64,000 nt of DNA from Candidatus Devosia phytovorans (lineage in GTDB: Bacteria; Pseudomonadota; Alphaproteobacteria; Rhizobiales; Devosiaceae). The stretch is taken from positions 2,175,001 to 2,239,000 of the forward strand of contig CP119312.1 of assembly GCA_029202405.1 (NCBI GenBank), written 5' to 3'. Below the pieces are notes generated by a model that was not told the DNA's origin, made no database searches, and was given only the letters and a program-made list of their open reading frames with translations. Of the stretch, positions 1 to 8,721 are shown in pieces (position 1 is the stretch's first letter; each line of letters opens with the position of its first letter). The position numbers were made by a program, and so were the translations under genes.

Positions 1-3000
1 AGCCGGTTGAGCGCGACGCCGCCGGCCGTGACGGGCGATCCGCTGGTGGTGGATGTAGTGTCGCCGGACATGCCGTTTATCGTCGACAGCGCGCTGGCGG
101 CGGTGCGGGCGGCGGGTGGCACGGTGCGGCTGTTTACCCATCCGGTGGTCAAGGTGGACAATGGCACGGTAAGTGCCAATGGCGGGCGGGCGCTGAGCCT
201 GCTGCATATTTACAGCGATCCGGTGGACGATGTTTCGGCGCTGACAGCGGAAGTCGAAGCGACGATGGCCGAGGTGACGCGGGCGGTCAGCGACTGGCAG
301 GCGATGCTGGAGCGGCTGCGCAAGGGTGTCGCGGCGCTGCAGCAGAGCCCTGCCCCCAACAAGGACGAGAAGCTGCGGTTTCTCGACTGGCTGATCGAGC
401 ATAATTTCACCTTCCTCGGCATGCGGGAATATCGGCTGGGGGCGGAGGGCCTGGCGCCGGTCGCGGGCAGCGGGCTGGGGATTTTGCGCGACCCCGATTT
501 CAAAGTGCTGCGCAGCGGCGCGAGTTTTGTGGAATCGACGCCCCAGCATGCTGCCTTCATGGCGGGTAACGAACCGCTGCTGGTGACCAAGGCCAATGTG
601 CGGGCGCGGGTGCATCGGCGCGTGCATATGGATTATGTGGGCATCAAGCTGTTTGGCGCGGATGGCGCGGCGACGGGCGAGCTGCGCATCGTGGGGCTGT
701 TCACAGCGCAGGCGCTGGCGACGCCGCATACCGACGTGCCTGTTATCCGGCGCAAGATTGCCGAGGTGATGCGCAAGTCGGGCGTCGATCCGCTGGGGCA
801 TGACGGGCGGACGCTGCTGAGCGCGCTGGACAGCTATCCGCGCGACGAGCTGTTCCAGATCGGGGGCGAACAGCTTTATGAATTCGCCACGGCGATTGCT
901 GGCCTTTATGACCGGCCGCGGGTGCGGGTGCTGCCGCGCATCGACCGGTTCGACAATTTTGTCTCGGTGTTGGTTTATGTGCCACGCGATCGCTACGACA
1001 GCGAGGCACGGGCCCGGATCACGCGCTATCTGGCACAGGTCTATGACGGGCGCGTTTCGGCCTATTATCCGCATTTCCCGGAAGGGGATCTGGTGCGGCT
1101 GCATGTGATCATCGGGCGGATTGCCGGCGCGACGCCGCAGCCGAGCCGGGCGACGCTGGAGGACCATGTCGATGCGCTAACCTCCAATTTCGGTGATGTG
1201 CTGGCGGCGACGGCGCGGGATCCGGCGACGATCAGCGATTATCGCGGGGCGTTCTCGGCGGCCTATCAGTCACGCAATACGGCGGTGGATGCGCTGGATG
1301 ATATCGGCGTGCTGCGGTCCCTGGGCGATGGCGCGGGGGTGGCGATACGGCTGCGGGCGCGCGAGGGCGCGGACGGGGCGCTGGGGCTCAAATTCTACCA
1401 CCGCGAGAGCGCCATTCCGCTGAGCGACCGCGTGCCGATGATCGAGGCCTTTGGCTTCCGGGTGATCGACGAGCGCACCTATACGGTGGTGCCGCGCGAC
1501 GGGGTCGAGCGGTATCTGCATGACATGGTGCTGGCGCCGAGCGAAGGGGCGAGCTTTGATCTCAGCGCGCGCGGCGCAGCGGTCGAGGAAGGGCTGCTCG
1601 CGGTGTGGGATGGGCTGGCCGAGAGTGATCAGCTCAATGCGCTGGTCAGCCGGACCATGCTGGGCTGGACGGATGCGGCGCCGCTGCGGGCGCTGTCGCG
1701 GTATCTCAGACAGATCGGGACGAGCTATTCGCAGCGCTATATTGCCAATGTGCTGGTGAAACAGGCGGAGGCCGCTTCGGCGCTGGTGGCGCTGTTCAAT
1801 GCGCTGCATGACCCCGTGCAGGACGATCGGGAGGTCGCAGCCGAGGAAGCGCGGGAGCGGATCGTTGCGGCGCTCGATGCCATGGCGTCGCTGGACGAGG
1901 ACACGATTGTCAGGCGCTTCGTCAACCTGATCGAGGCCTCGGTGCGGACCAATGCGTTTCAGCGCGATGAGGCGGGGCAGCGCATGCCGGCGCTGGCGAT
2001 CAAGTTCAATTCCTCGCTGGTGGACGGCATGGTGGCGCCCCGACCGTTCCGCGAGATTTCGGTCTATTCGCCGCGCGTCGAGGGCGTGCATCTGCGGTTT
2101 GGGGCGATCGCGCGCGGTGGATTGCGGTGGTCAGATCGGCCGGAAGATTTCCGCACGGAAGTGCTGGGGCTGGTCAAGGCGCAGCAGGTCAAGAATGCGG
2201 TGATCGTGCCGGTGGGGGCCAAGGGCGGGTTCGTGCCCAAGCATCTGACGGCTGGCATGCCGCGCGAGGCTTTCGCGGCGGAGGGCGTGGCCGCCTACAA
2301 GATCTTCATCGGTGCACTGCTGGATGTGACGGATAATCTGGTCAATGGTGCCGTGGTGCCGCCAAGGGATGTCGTGCGGCGGGATGGGGACGATCCTTAT
2401 CTCGTGGTGGCGGCGGACAAGGGCACGGCGAGCTTTTCGGACATGGCCAATGGCATTGCGATTTCGCGCGGCTTCTGGCTGGGCGATGCTTTCGCCTCGG
2501 GCGGCTCGGCCGGCTATGACCACAAGAAGATGGGCATTACGGCGCGCGGCGGCTGGGAGGCGGTGAAGCGGCATTTCCGCGAGATGGATCGGGATATCCA
2601 GAAGCAGCCGTTCACCGTGGTGGGCGTCGGCGACATGAGCGGCGATGTGTTCGGCAATGGCATGCTGCTGTCGCCGGAAATCGAGCTGATCGCCGCGTTT
2701 GACCACCGGGACATCTTCATCGATCCCAAGCCGAATGCGGCGGCTAGCCTTGCCGAGCGGCAGCGGCTGTTCGCCCTGCCCCGCTCGAGCTGGCAGGATT
2801 ATGACCGTGCGCTGATCTCGGCGGGCGGCGGGGTGTTTTCGCGCTCGCTGAAGGCCATTCCGCTGACGGCGGAAATGCAGGCGGCGCTGGGGCTCAACGT
2901 GCCGCATGCGACGCCGGCGGAGGTGATGACGGCTATCCTCAAGGCGGAGGTGGACCTGCTATGGTTCGGCGGCATCGGCACCTATGTGCGGGCAGCGGGC

Positions 3001-4455
3001 GAGACGGATGCCGAAGTGGGCGACCGGGCCAATGATGCGATCCGCATCACCGGGGCCGAGGTGCGGGCCAAGGTGATTGGTGAAGGCGCGAACCTGGGCG
3101 TGACGCAGCGCGGGCGGGTGGACTATGCGCTCAAGGGTGGGCGGATCAATACGGATGCGATCGACAATTCGGCGGGGGTGAACTCTTCCGACCTCGAGGT
3201 CAATATCAAGATCGCGCTGGCGCCGCTGCTGGCCGATGGGTCGATTGATATCGAGGCGCGCAATGCCTTCCTCGTGACGATGACCGACGAGGTGGCACAG
3301 CTTTGCCTGCGCAACAATTACCTGCAGGGGCTGGCGATTTCGCTGGCGCAGCGGGCGGGGCTGGCCGAATTGCCGGACCACCGCGAGCTAATCGAGCAGC
3401 TGGAAGAACGCGGCCTGCTGGACCGACTGGTGGAATTCCTGCCGAGCGATGCCACGATGGACGGGCGGGCGCTGGTGCGGCCGGAGCTGGCGGTGATCCT
3501 GGCCTATGCCAAACTGACGCTTTATGCCGATCTCCTGGAGGGCGTTTCCATTGATGACCAGTATCTGGCGGGCGAGCTCTATCGCTATTTCCCGGAGACG
3601 CTGCACAGGACCTATCCCGAGGCTGTTGCGCAGCATCGGCTGAAGCGGGAGGTGATCGCCACGGTGCTGGCCAATGCGATGATCAATCGCGGCGGGCCGG
3701 CCTTTGTCAGCGAGCTGACGGCCGCGACCAGCGCCAGCCCGGGCGAGGTGGCGCTGGCCTATGCGGCGACGCGCGATGTCTATGGGCTGACGGCGCTCAA
3801 TGGGGCAATCGATGCGCTGGATGGTGTGGTATCAGGCGATGTGCAGTTGGGGCTTTATGCCGAGGTTGCCGACCTGTTGATGCAGGAAAGCCTGTGGTTC
3901 CTGCGCAATGCCGACGTGACGCAGGGGCTGGTCAGTCTCGTGGAGCGACATGCGGCGGGCGTGTCCGTGTTGCGGGAGAGCACCCTGCCCGCTTCGCTGC
4001 AGGCTCGGGTGGATGGCAAGAGTGCCGAGCTCGTGGGTCTTGGTGTTCCGGAAACGGTGGCGCGGAACATCGCGCAACTGCCGGTGCTGAGCTATGCCAG
4101 CGATATCGTGCTGGTGAGCGAACGTGCGGGTGTGAGCGTGGTCGATGGTGCGGCGGCGTTCTTTGGGGTGTTCGCGCAGTTCGGGCTGTGGCCGGTGATC
4201 GAGCAAGGCCGCGATATCCGGCTCAGCGACCGGTTTGATCGTATGGCGCTGGACCGGGCGCTGGCCAACCTGATGCGGGCGCAGCGCGACCTCACGGCGG
4301 ATGTGCTCAAGGCCGAGGGCGGGTTTGCGACATGGGCGGCGCGGCCGGGGATCTCGCGGACGGCGGCTTCGGTGGCGGAGCTGACGCAGGGGGAGCTTAC
4401 GGTATCGCGGTTGAGCGTGGCGGCGGGGTTGCTGGCGGATCTGGCGCAAGAATAG
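1..4455 (+). CDS. NAD-specific glutamate dehydrogenase, large (GDH_Bac) type, 5' end cut by window
   Basis: Oxidises L-glutamate to 2-oxoglutarate and ammonia with NAD in the cytoplasm, linking nitrogen and carbon metabolism. About 1,480 residues are visible. Full-length family members have roughly 1,600, so about 100 N-terminal residues probably lie before base 1. The frame is open back to base 1, so the TTG at position 7 is not a credible start. The regulatory part begins with SPDMPFIVDS. The catalytic core shows RGGLRWSDRPEDFRTE followed by VKNAVIVPVGAKGGF near visible residue 730, then GVGDMSGDVFGNG near residue 875 and GEGANLGVTQ further on; these are hallmarks of the family. The stop is followed at once by a large palindromic repeat. 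The identification is firm; only the start is missing. Confidence 0.96.
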   Translation, partial: SRLSATPPAVTGDPLVVDVVSPDMPFIVDSALAAVRAAGGTVRLFTHPVVKVDNGTVSANGGRALSLLHIYSDPVDDVSALTAEVEATMAEVTRAVSDWQAMLERLRKGVAALQQSPAPNKDEKLRFLDWLIEHNFTFLGMREYRLGAEGLAPVAGSGLGILRDPDFKVLRSGASFVESTPQHAAFMAGNEPLLVTKANVRARVHRRVHMDYVGIKLFGADGAATGELRIVGLFTAQALATPHTDVPVIRRKIAEVMRKSGVDPLGHDGRTLLSALDSYPRDELFQIGGEQLYEFATAIAGLYDRPRVRVLPRIDRFDNFVSVLVYVPRDRYDSEARARITRYLAQVYDGRVSAYYPHFPEGDLVRLHVIIGRIAGATPQPSRATLEDHVDALTSNFGDVLAATARDPATISDYRGAFSAAYQSRNTAVDALDDIGVLRSLGDGAGVAIRLRAREGADGALGLKFYHRESAIPLSDRVPMIEAFGFRVIDERTYTVVPRDGVERYLHDMVLAPSEGASFDLSARGAAVEEGLLAVWDGLAESDQLNALVSRTMLGWTDAAPLRALSRYLRQIGTSYSQRYIANVLVKQAEAASALVALFNALHDPVQDDREVAAEEARERIVAALDAMASLDEDTIVRRFVNLIEASVRTNAFQRDEAGQRMPALAIKFNSSLVDGMVAPRPFREISVYSPRVEGVHLRFGAIARGGLRWSDRPEDFRTEVLGLVKAQQVKNAVIVPVGAKGGFVPKHLTAGMPREAFAAEGVAAYKIFIGALLDVTDNLVNGAVVPPRDVVRRDGDDPYLVVAADKGTASFSDMANGIAISRGFWLGDAFASGGSAGYDHKKMGITARGGWEAVKRHFREMDRDIQKQPFTVVGVGDMSGDVFGNGMLLSPEIELIAAFDHRDIFIDPKPNAAASLAERQRLFALPRSSWQDYDRALISAGGGVFSRSLKAIPLTAEMQAALGLNVPHATPAEVMTAILKAEVDLLWFGGIGTYVRAAGETDAEVGDRANDAIRITGAEVRAKVIGEGANLGVTQRGRVDYALKGGRINTDAIDNSAGVNSSDLEVNIKIALAPLLADGSIDIEARNAFLVTMTDEVAQLCLRNNYLQGLAISLAQRAGLAELPDHRELIEQLEERGLLDRLVEFLPSDATMDGRALVRPELAVILAYAKLTLYADLLEGVSIDDQYLAGELYRYFPETLHRTYPEAVAQHRLKREVIATVLANAMINRGGPAFVSELTAATSASPGEVALAYAATRDVYGLTALNGAIDALDGVVSGDVQLGLYAEVADLLMQESLWFLRNADVTQGLVSLVERHAAGVSVLRESTLPASLQARVDGKSAELVGLGVPETVARNIAQLPVLSYASDIVLVSERAGVSVVDGAAAFFGVFAQFGLWPVIEQGRDIRLSDRFDRMALDRALANLMRAQRDLTADVLKAEGGFATWAARPGISRTAASVAELTQGELTVSRLSVAAGLLADLAQE

Positions 4456-4460
4456 TGGCA

Positions 4461-4582
4461 CGCCCTCGTGGTTCGAGGCTTTGCTGCGCAAAGCACCTCA
4501 CCATGAGGGCTACTGAGAGCTCGATGCTTCAACAGCCCTCATGGTGAGGTGGGAGCGCAGCGACCCTCGAACCACGAGGGCG
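4461..4582. repeat. Intergenic double palindrome between the glutamate dehydrogenase and fbp genes
   Basis: Two nested perfect inverted repeats are visible. The outer arms are 18 bp each (4461-4478 and 4565-4582, beginning CGCCCTCGTGG). The inner arms are also 18 bp (4494-4511 and 4534-4551, beginning CACCTCACCATGAGG). The bases between outer and inner arms are also partly complementary, so the whole 122 bp can fold into one long hairpin. It fills the gap between two genes in the same direction. Such composite palindromes look like dispersed intergenic elements of Hyphomicrobiales rather than a simple terminator, as there is no T tract. No second copy of this sequence was seen in the window. 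Confidence 0.8.
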
Positions 4583-4666
4583 TGGCGCCATGCTGCCAAA
4601 GTCTGCCTTGTATCCCAGCGACATATGGGGAGAGTGAGGCACCCTGCCCTTCTTGTGAGTGACCAG

Positions 4667-5614
4667 ATGACCACGCTGACCCAATGGCTTGCCGCGCAGA
4701 CTGTCGATCCGAAACTGGCTTCGGTGGTGGCCACGATGGCGGCGGCGAGTGCCGAGATTGCCGGGGTGCTGCGACTGGCGCCGATCGCGGGACAGACGGG
4801 ATTGGCGGGGCATACCAATGTGCAAGGCGAGGCGCAGAAGGCGCTGGATGTGATCTCGAATGACATTGTTCTCAAGCACTTGAAGGACAATGACAAGATT
4901 TCGATTCTGGTGTCGGAAGAGCTGGATGAGGAAGTCCGGTTCGGCAATGACGGCCAGTATTTTGTGGCGACCGATCCGCTGGATGGCTCGTCCAATCTCG
5001 ATGTGAATGTGACTGTTGGCACGATTTTTTCGGTGCTGGATGCGCGCAAGGGCCTGCTGCAGAAGGGTAGTGAGCAGTTGGCGGCAGGCTATGCGGCCTA
5101 TGGACCGGCGACGAGTTTGGTCATCACCTTCGGGACAGGTGTCGCGATCTTCACGCTGGATGGATCGGGTGCGTTCGTTTTGACGCAGGACCAGGTCGCC
5201 GTGCCCGCCGCCTCGGGCGAATATGCGATCAATACGGCGCGCGAGCGGTTCTGGGACGCGGCGACCAAGGCCTACGTGGCCGAGAATGTTGCGGGCGAAA
5301 CCGGCACGGCGGGCAAGCGCTACAATATGCGCTGGGTTGGGTCGATGGTGGCCGATATCCATCGCATCCTGATGCGCGGGGGGATTTTCCTTTATCCGCT
5401 GGACAGCGAGACCGTCAGCAAGGGCGGCCGGTTGCGGCTGCTTTATGAGGCCAATCCGATGGCGATGATCGTCGAGGCGGCAGGGGGGAAATCGACAACG
5501 GGACCGGAAAAGATACTTGAACTCGTGCCTAGCGGAATTCATCAGCGCGTTCCGGTGATCCTGGGATCGGCGGACGAGGTCGAGCGCGTGGAGGCCTGGT
5601 ACAAGAAGGGATAG
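4667..5614 (+). CDS. fbp: Class I fructose-1,6-bisphosphatase
   Basis: Hydrolyses fructose-1,6-bisphosphate to fructose-6-phosphate in gluconeogenesis and the Calvin-type pentose route. The metal and substrate motifs of the class I enzyme are all present: DPLDGSSNLDVNVTVGTIFS, then DIHRILMRGGIFLYP and RLLYEANPMAMIVEAAGG, and the C-terminal IHQRVPVILGS. The frame extends upstream to 4541, but that stretch reads through the right arm of the palindrome, so I place the start at ATG 4667 (MTTLTQWL), giving 315 residues. A GTG at 4655 is an alternative; neither start has a strong ribosome-binding site. It is not the GlpX (class II) type. It may share a transcript with the glutamate dehydrogenase, though the 210-bp gap contains a large hairpin. 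Confidence 0.93.
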   Translation: MTTLTQWLAAQTVDPKLASVVATMAAASAEIAGVLRLAPIAGQTGLAGHTNVQGEAQKALDVISNDIVLKHLKDNDKISILVSEELDEEVRFGNDGQYFVATDPLDGSSNLDVNVTVGTIFSVLDARKGLLQKGSEQLAAGYAAYGPATSLVITFGTGVAIFTLDGSGAFVLTQDQVAVPAASGEYAINTARERFWDAATKAYVAENVAGETGTAGKRYNMRWVGSMVADIHRILMRGGIFLYPLDSETVSKGGRLRLLYEANPMAMIVEAAGGKSTTGPEKILELVPSGIHQRVPVILGSADEVERVEAWYKKG

Positions 5615-5641
5615 TGAGGCCTTCGGCCGAGTCTTCGTGGG

Positions 5642-5762
5642 GGGTACCCCCACCTATCCTCCCCCTGATAGGGAGAGGGACTGCTCCGTGGGCGGGGCGA
5701 GATGTTGCCACAAACTCGATCTGTCCCTCCCCCTTTTCAGGGGGAGGCTAGGTGGGGGTACT
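5642..5762. repeat. Inverted pair of a 40-bp intergenic repeat
   Basis: Two 40-bp arms, 5642-5681 and 5723-5762, are inverted copies of each other with about five mismatches. The left arm begins GGGTACCCCCACCTATCCTC. Each arm is itself a small hairpin (CCTCCCCCTGATAGGGAG in the left arm). A third, single copy lies at 14893-14932. The spacer next to the right arm (5711-5721) and the flank of the third copy (14934-14944) also share GATCGAGTTTG, so the repeated unit is somewhat longer than 40 bp. It sits between fbp and the promoter of the next gene. Confidence 0.8.
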
Positions 5763-5790
5763 CTTCTCTCACATCCACGACCCAGATCAA

Positions 5791-5819
5791 TTGCAACGTT
5801 CTTATAGTGTAGCTATAGC
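5791..5819 (+). promoter_or_regulatory. Putative sigma-70 promoter of the AGE isomerase gene
   Basis: TTGCAA at 5791-5796 and TATAGC at 5814-5819 are separated by exactly 17 bp and lie 25 bp before the start codon at 5844. A second possible -10 box, TATAGT, overlaps at 5803-5808. The position between the inverted repeat and the gene suggests the isomerase gene has its own promoter. Pattern evidence only. Confidence 0.5.
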
Positions 5820-5843
5820 TCCTGCCAACAAGGAGCCAGTTCC

Positions 5844-7109
5844 ATGACCGACGTTACGCTTGCCAAGACCAATTCGAGCCCGTGGCCGAAGCGGCCGTTT
5901 CATCGGCAGTATCTGATGCGGCAGGCGAACAATCTCTTTGATTTCTTCGAGGCGGCCTCGATCAATCCCAAGGGCGGGTTTTTCGAGCTGGATGACGAGG
6001 GTCTGCCGCTGGACGAGGGAAATTCCACCCGGCAAATCCATGTGACGACGCGCATGATCCATTGCGCGGTGATCGGCAGCCTGTTGGGGCGGCCGGGATC
6101 GGACGAGATTGTCGATCACGGCATGCGCTATGTCTGGGAGCAGCATCGCGACGCCGAGCATGGCGGCTATGTGTGGGGGCTGGACGACAATGGCGTCGTC
6201 AACGGGTCCAAGCAGGCCTATGGCCATGCCTTCGTGCTGCTGGCGGCATCGAGCGCCAAGCTCGTGGGGCATCCGCTGGCCGAGCAGATGATCGCCGATG
6301 TGACCAAGATCATCAACGAGCGATTCTGGGACGAGGGGACCGGAACGGTCAAGGACGAGTATAATCAGGACTGGTCCGAGCTGCTGCCCTATCGCGGACA
6401 GAATGCCAACATGCATATGACCGAAGCGCTGATGGCAGCCTTCGAGGCAACCGGGGACAAGGCCTATCTGCAAAAGGCCGAGCGGATCGCCGAGCTGATC
6501 ATCCTCAAGAACGCCGTGGCGCTGGACCACCGCGTGGCCGAGCATTTCGATGCCGACTGGGTGCTGGACAAAAATTATGAGGGCAATGAGATGTTCCGCC
6601 CCTCGGGCACGACGCCCGGGCACTGGCTGGAATGGTCGCGGCTGCTCTATCAGCTGTGGGTGCTGGGCGAGAAGCGGCTGAGCTGGATGACCGGCGCGGC
6701 GCGCGAGCTGTTCCGCCAGTCGATCGAGCTGGGCTGGGACACGGCGCATGGCGGGTTCTTCTATACGCTGGACTGGGACAACAAGCCGATCATGCGCGAG
6801 AAGCTGTGGTGGCCGACGGCCGAGGCGATTGGCGCGGCGGCCTATATTTCGGCCTATGATACGCATGACTATTTCCAGACTTGGTATCGCAAGCTCTGGG
6901 ACTATGCGGAAAACCACGTGATCGACCATGCGCGCGGCGGCTGGCTGAGCGAACTCAAGGAAGACCTGACGCCGACCTCGCGGCTGTTCGTGGGCAAGCC
7001 CGATATCTACCACGCGCTGCAGGCCTGCCTGATCCCGCTCTATCCGGCGACGGGGAGCCTCACCAGGGCGATCATCGAGGCGGATCACACGGATAAGTAT
7101 GCCCGCTGA
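5844..7109 (+). CDS. AGE-family (N-acylglucosamine 2-epimerase / YihS-type) aldose-ketose isomerase
   Basis: A 421-residue (alpha/alpha)6-barrel sugar isomerase. The closest pattern I recognise is the YihS or mannose-isomerase branch: the barrel histidines appear in TRMIHCAV, PGHWLEWSRLLYQLW and PDIYHALQAC, along with YGHAFVLLAASSA, GQNANMHMTEA and WWPTAEAIGAA. Family members interconvert mannose, fructose and glucose, or sulfoquinovose and its ketose. The substrate cannot be fixed from sequence, and no sulfoquinovose genes are nearby. The start ATG 5844 is preceded by AAGGAG at a good distance. cysQ follows 75 bp downstream after two hairpins. A beta-mannosidase lies 50 kb away and could supply mannose, but that link is only a guess. 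Confidence 0.88.
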   Translation: MTDVTLAKTNSSPWPKRPFHRQYLMRQANNLFDFFEAASINPKGGFFELDDEGLPLDEGNSTRQIHVTTRMIHCAVIGSLLGRPGSDEIVDHGMRYVWEQHRDAEHGGYVWGLDDNGVVNGSKQAYGHAFVLLAASSAKLVGHPLAEQMIADVTKIINERFWDEGTGTVKDEYNQDWSELLPYRGQNANMHMTEALMAAFEATGDKAYLQKAERIAELIILKNAVALDHRVAEHFDADWVLDKNYEGNEMFRPSGTTPGHWLEWSRLLYQLWVLGEKRLSWMTGAARELFRQSIELGWDTAHGGFFYTLDWDNKPIMREKLWWPTAEAIGAAAYISAYDTHDYFQTWYRKLWDYAENHVIDHARGGWLSELKEDLTPTSRLFVGKPDIYHALQACLIPLYPATGSLTRAIIEADHTDKYAR

Positions 7110-7112
7110 GGT

Positions 7113-7169
7113 CTGCCCTTAAGGGCAGTTGCAAGCCTTGCAGGTCGCGCGTAAAGCAGCGCGACTTGC
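7113..7169 (+). other. Two hairpins between the AGE isomerase gene and cysQ
   Basis: A perfect 16-bp palindrome, CTGCCCTTAAGGGCAG (7113-7128), follows the stop codon by 3 bp. It is followed by an 11-bp stem with one mismatch (7140-7150 and 7159-7169, right arm GCGCGACTTGC). The second stem ends just before the GGGAGAGAG ribosome-binding region of cysQ. Neither hairpin has a T tract, so they look more like RNA processing or stability elements, or a regulator site, than a terminator. Confidence 0.5.
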
Positions 7170-7184
7170 GGGAGAGAGCGCGAC

Positions 7185-8015
7185 ATGACGACGATGATGC
7201 AGGCGAAGACCGATGCGGGATTGACCACATTGGTGCTTGAGGCCGCGATTGCGGCGGCGCGTGTCATCATGGATGTCTATGCCCGGCCGATAACGGCCGT
7301 CAAAAAGGCCGATGGTTCGCCGGTGACCGAGGCTGATGCCGCCGCGGAAGCGGTGATCCTCGACCATCTCAGACCGACCGGAATTCCCGTATTGGGCGAG
7401 GAAAGCGTGGCCGCCGGGATCATCCCCGTGCTGGGCGAGCGCTATTTCGTGGTCGATCCGCTGGACGGGACCAAGGAATTCATCAAACGCAATGGCGAGT
7501 TCACGGTGAACATCGCGCTGGTCGAGCATGGCGTGCCGGTGCTGGGCGTGGTGCTGGCGCCGGCGACGGGGGAAACTTTTATCGGCGACGCCACCGGGGC
7601 GTGGTTCTGCAACGTGCAGGACGGCCTGGCCTCGGAAAGACAGAGCATTGCCGTGGCTTCGGCTACGCGGTTGCGGATCGTGGCGAGCCGCAGCCATGGG
7701 CATGCGGCGCTGGCGGCGCTGTGCCAGACGCTCGATGTCGAGGCGGATGTGTCGGTGGGGTCGTCGCTGAAATTCTGCCTATTGGCACGCGGCGAGGCGC
7801 AGCTTTACCCGCGCTTTACCCCGACTTCGGAATGGGACACGGCTGCCGGACAGGCAGTGCTAGAAGCGGCGGGCGGTGCGGTGGTGACGCTGGACGGCGC
7901 GCGCATGGCTTATGGCAAGCATGACCTGGCCTTCCTCAACCCTTATTTCGTGGCCGCTTCGAGCCTCGAACTGGCGCAAAAGGCGGCCGCGGAGATGAGC
8001 CGGCTGCTCGATTGA
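7185..8015 (+). CDS. cysQ: 3'(2'),5'-bisphosphate nucleotidase CysQ (inositol monophosphatase family)
   Basis: Removes the 3' phosphate from adenosine 3',5'-bisphosphate, a by-product of sulfate assimilation, in the cytoplasm. The 276-residue protein has the lithium-sensitive phosphatase metal site: EESVAAG (the GEE motif near residue 70), DPLDGTKEFIKRNGEFTVNIAL near residue 90 (listed here in part: DPLDGTKEF), and WDTAAGQAVLEAAGG near residue 215. The TKEF(I)KRNGEF signature separates CysQ from inositol monophosphatases. The start ATG 7185 follows a GGGAGAGAG ribosome-binding site. No sulfate-assimilation genes are adjacent. A small hairpin (8023-8041) follows the stop. Confidence 0.92.
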   Translation: MTTMMQAKTDAGLTTLVLEAAIAAARVIMDVYARPITAVKKADGSPVTEADAAAEAVILDHLRPTGIPVLGEESVAAGIIPVLGERYFVVDPLDGTKEFIKRNGEFTVNIALVEHGVPVLGVVLAPATGETFIGDATGAWFCNVQDGLASERQSIAVASATRLRIVASRSHGHAALAALCQTLDVEADVSVGSSLKFCLLARGEAQLYPRFTPTSEWDTAAGQAVLEAAGGAVVTLDGARMAYGKHDLAFLNPYFVAASSLELAQKAAAEMSRLLD

Positions 8016-8022
8016 GGGGACT

Positions 8023-8041
8023 GCTGACACAGTCTGTCAGC
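8023..8041 (+). other. Hairpin after cysQ
   Basis: GCTGACA (8023-8029) and TGTCAGC (8035-8041) form a 7-bp stem with a 5-nt loop, 7 bp after the cysQ stop. There is no T tract, so at best a weak terminator. Confidence 0.35.
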
Positions 8042-8093
8042 GACGCGAGAGCAGATTGGCCGGCCTGCAATGGGGCGGCAGTGTGGCTTGCGC

Positions 8094-8143
8094 TATGCTC
8101 GTCAAGCATATAAACAGCCGCCATATATCGATCCAGCATATGG
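8094..8143 (+). promoter_or_regulatory. Candidate operators upstream of the PadR gene
   Basis: Two inverted repeats lie 16-65 bp before the PadR start: TATGCT-N5-AGCATA (8094-8110) and CCATAT-N11-ATATGG (8121-8143). PadR proteins bind AT-rich inverted repeats in their own promoters and in those of the transporters they control, so autoregulation is likely. Inferred from position and symmetry. Confidence 0.45.
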
Positions 8144-8158
8144 TCGTGTGGAGCGCGC

Positions 8159-8707
8159 ATGAACGTCAGGACCCTGTGTCTATCCATCCTCTATGAAGGC
8201 GATGCGACGGGCTATGACATCCGCCGCATGTGCGTCGAGGGTGAGTGCGCCTATTTCGTCGAAGCCAGCTATGGCTCGATCTACCCGGCGCTGGCCAAGC
8301 TCGAGGCGGAAAAGCTGGTTGTCAGCCGGACCGAGCCGCAGCCGGGCAAGCCGGCCAAGAAAATCTATTCCATCACCGATGCCGGGCGCGACGAATTTGC
8401 CGAGGCGCTGGCCGGGCCGCTGGGCGAGGATGTGTTCCGCAGCCCGTTCCTGCTGTTTGCCCGCTATGCGCATATTTTGCCGCGCGATCTGGTCGCGGCG
8501 CGGGCGCAGGAATTTCTCGACAAGCTCGGCGACAAGCACAGCAAGCTGCAAGATGCCTTCCCAGGGCACGCCAGCAATGCCAGTGACGCATGGGTAATAA
8601 ATTACGGTCGTGCCATCATGGAGGTTGCGCAAACGCATATGCGCACCCACATGCACGAACTGATCACTTTGGCGCGAGCCGAACAGAACAAAGACGCGGC
8701 TGAGTAA
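8159..8707 (+). CDS. PadR-family transcriptional regulator
   Basis: A 182-residue winged-helix repressor. The N-terminal PadR domain reads LCLSILYEGDATGYDIRR, then EASYGSIYPALAKLEAEKLV and GKPAKKIYSITDAGRDEF, the standard wing. The C-terminal half is a helical dimerisation region of the type found in the longer PadR subfamily. The start ATG 8159 is supported by the alignment of the helix-turn-helix with the family. The RND adaptor gene begins 14 bp after the stop, so regulator and efflux pump probably form one operon. PadR regulators commonly respond to small phenolic or drug-like ligands, but the ligand here is unknown. Confidence 0.9.
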   Translation: MNVRTLCLSILYEGDATGYDIRRMCVEGECAYFVEASYGSIYPALAKLEAEKLVVSRTEPQPGKPAKKIYSITDAGRDEFAEALAGPLGEDVFRSPFLLFARYAHILPRDLVAARAQEFLDKLGDKHSKLQDAFPGHASNASDAWVINYGRAIMEVAQTHMRTHMHELITLARAEQNKDAAE

Positions 8708-8721
8708 AGGGGCAAATATTC

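Noticed and set aside
4541..4666. N-terminal extension of fructose-bisphosphatase
   Set aside because: The extra codons read through one arm of the palindromic repeat and do not resemble the family.
4667..5614. GlpX (class II) fructose-bisphosphatase
   Set aside because: The motifs DPLDGSSN, HRILMRGGIFLYP and LLYEANPMA are class I.
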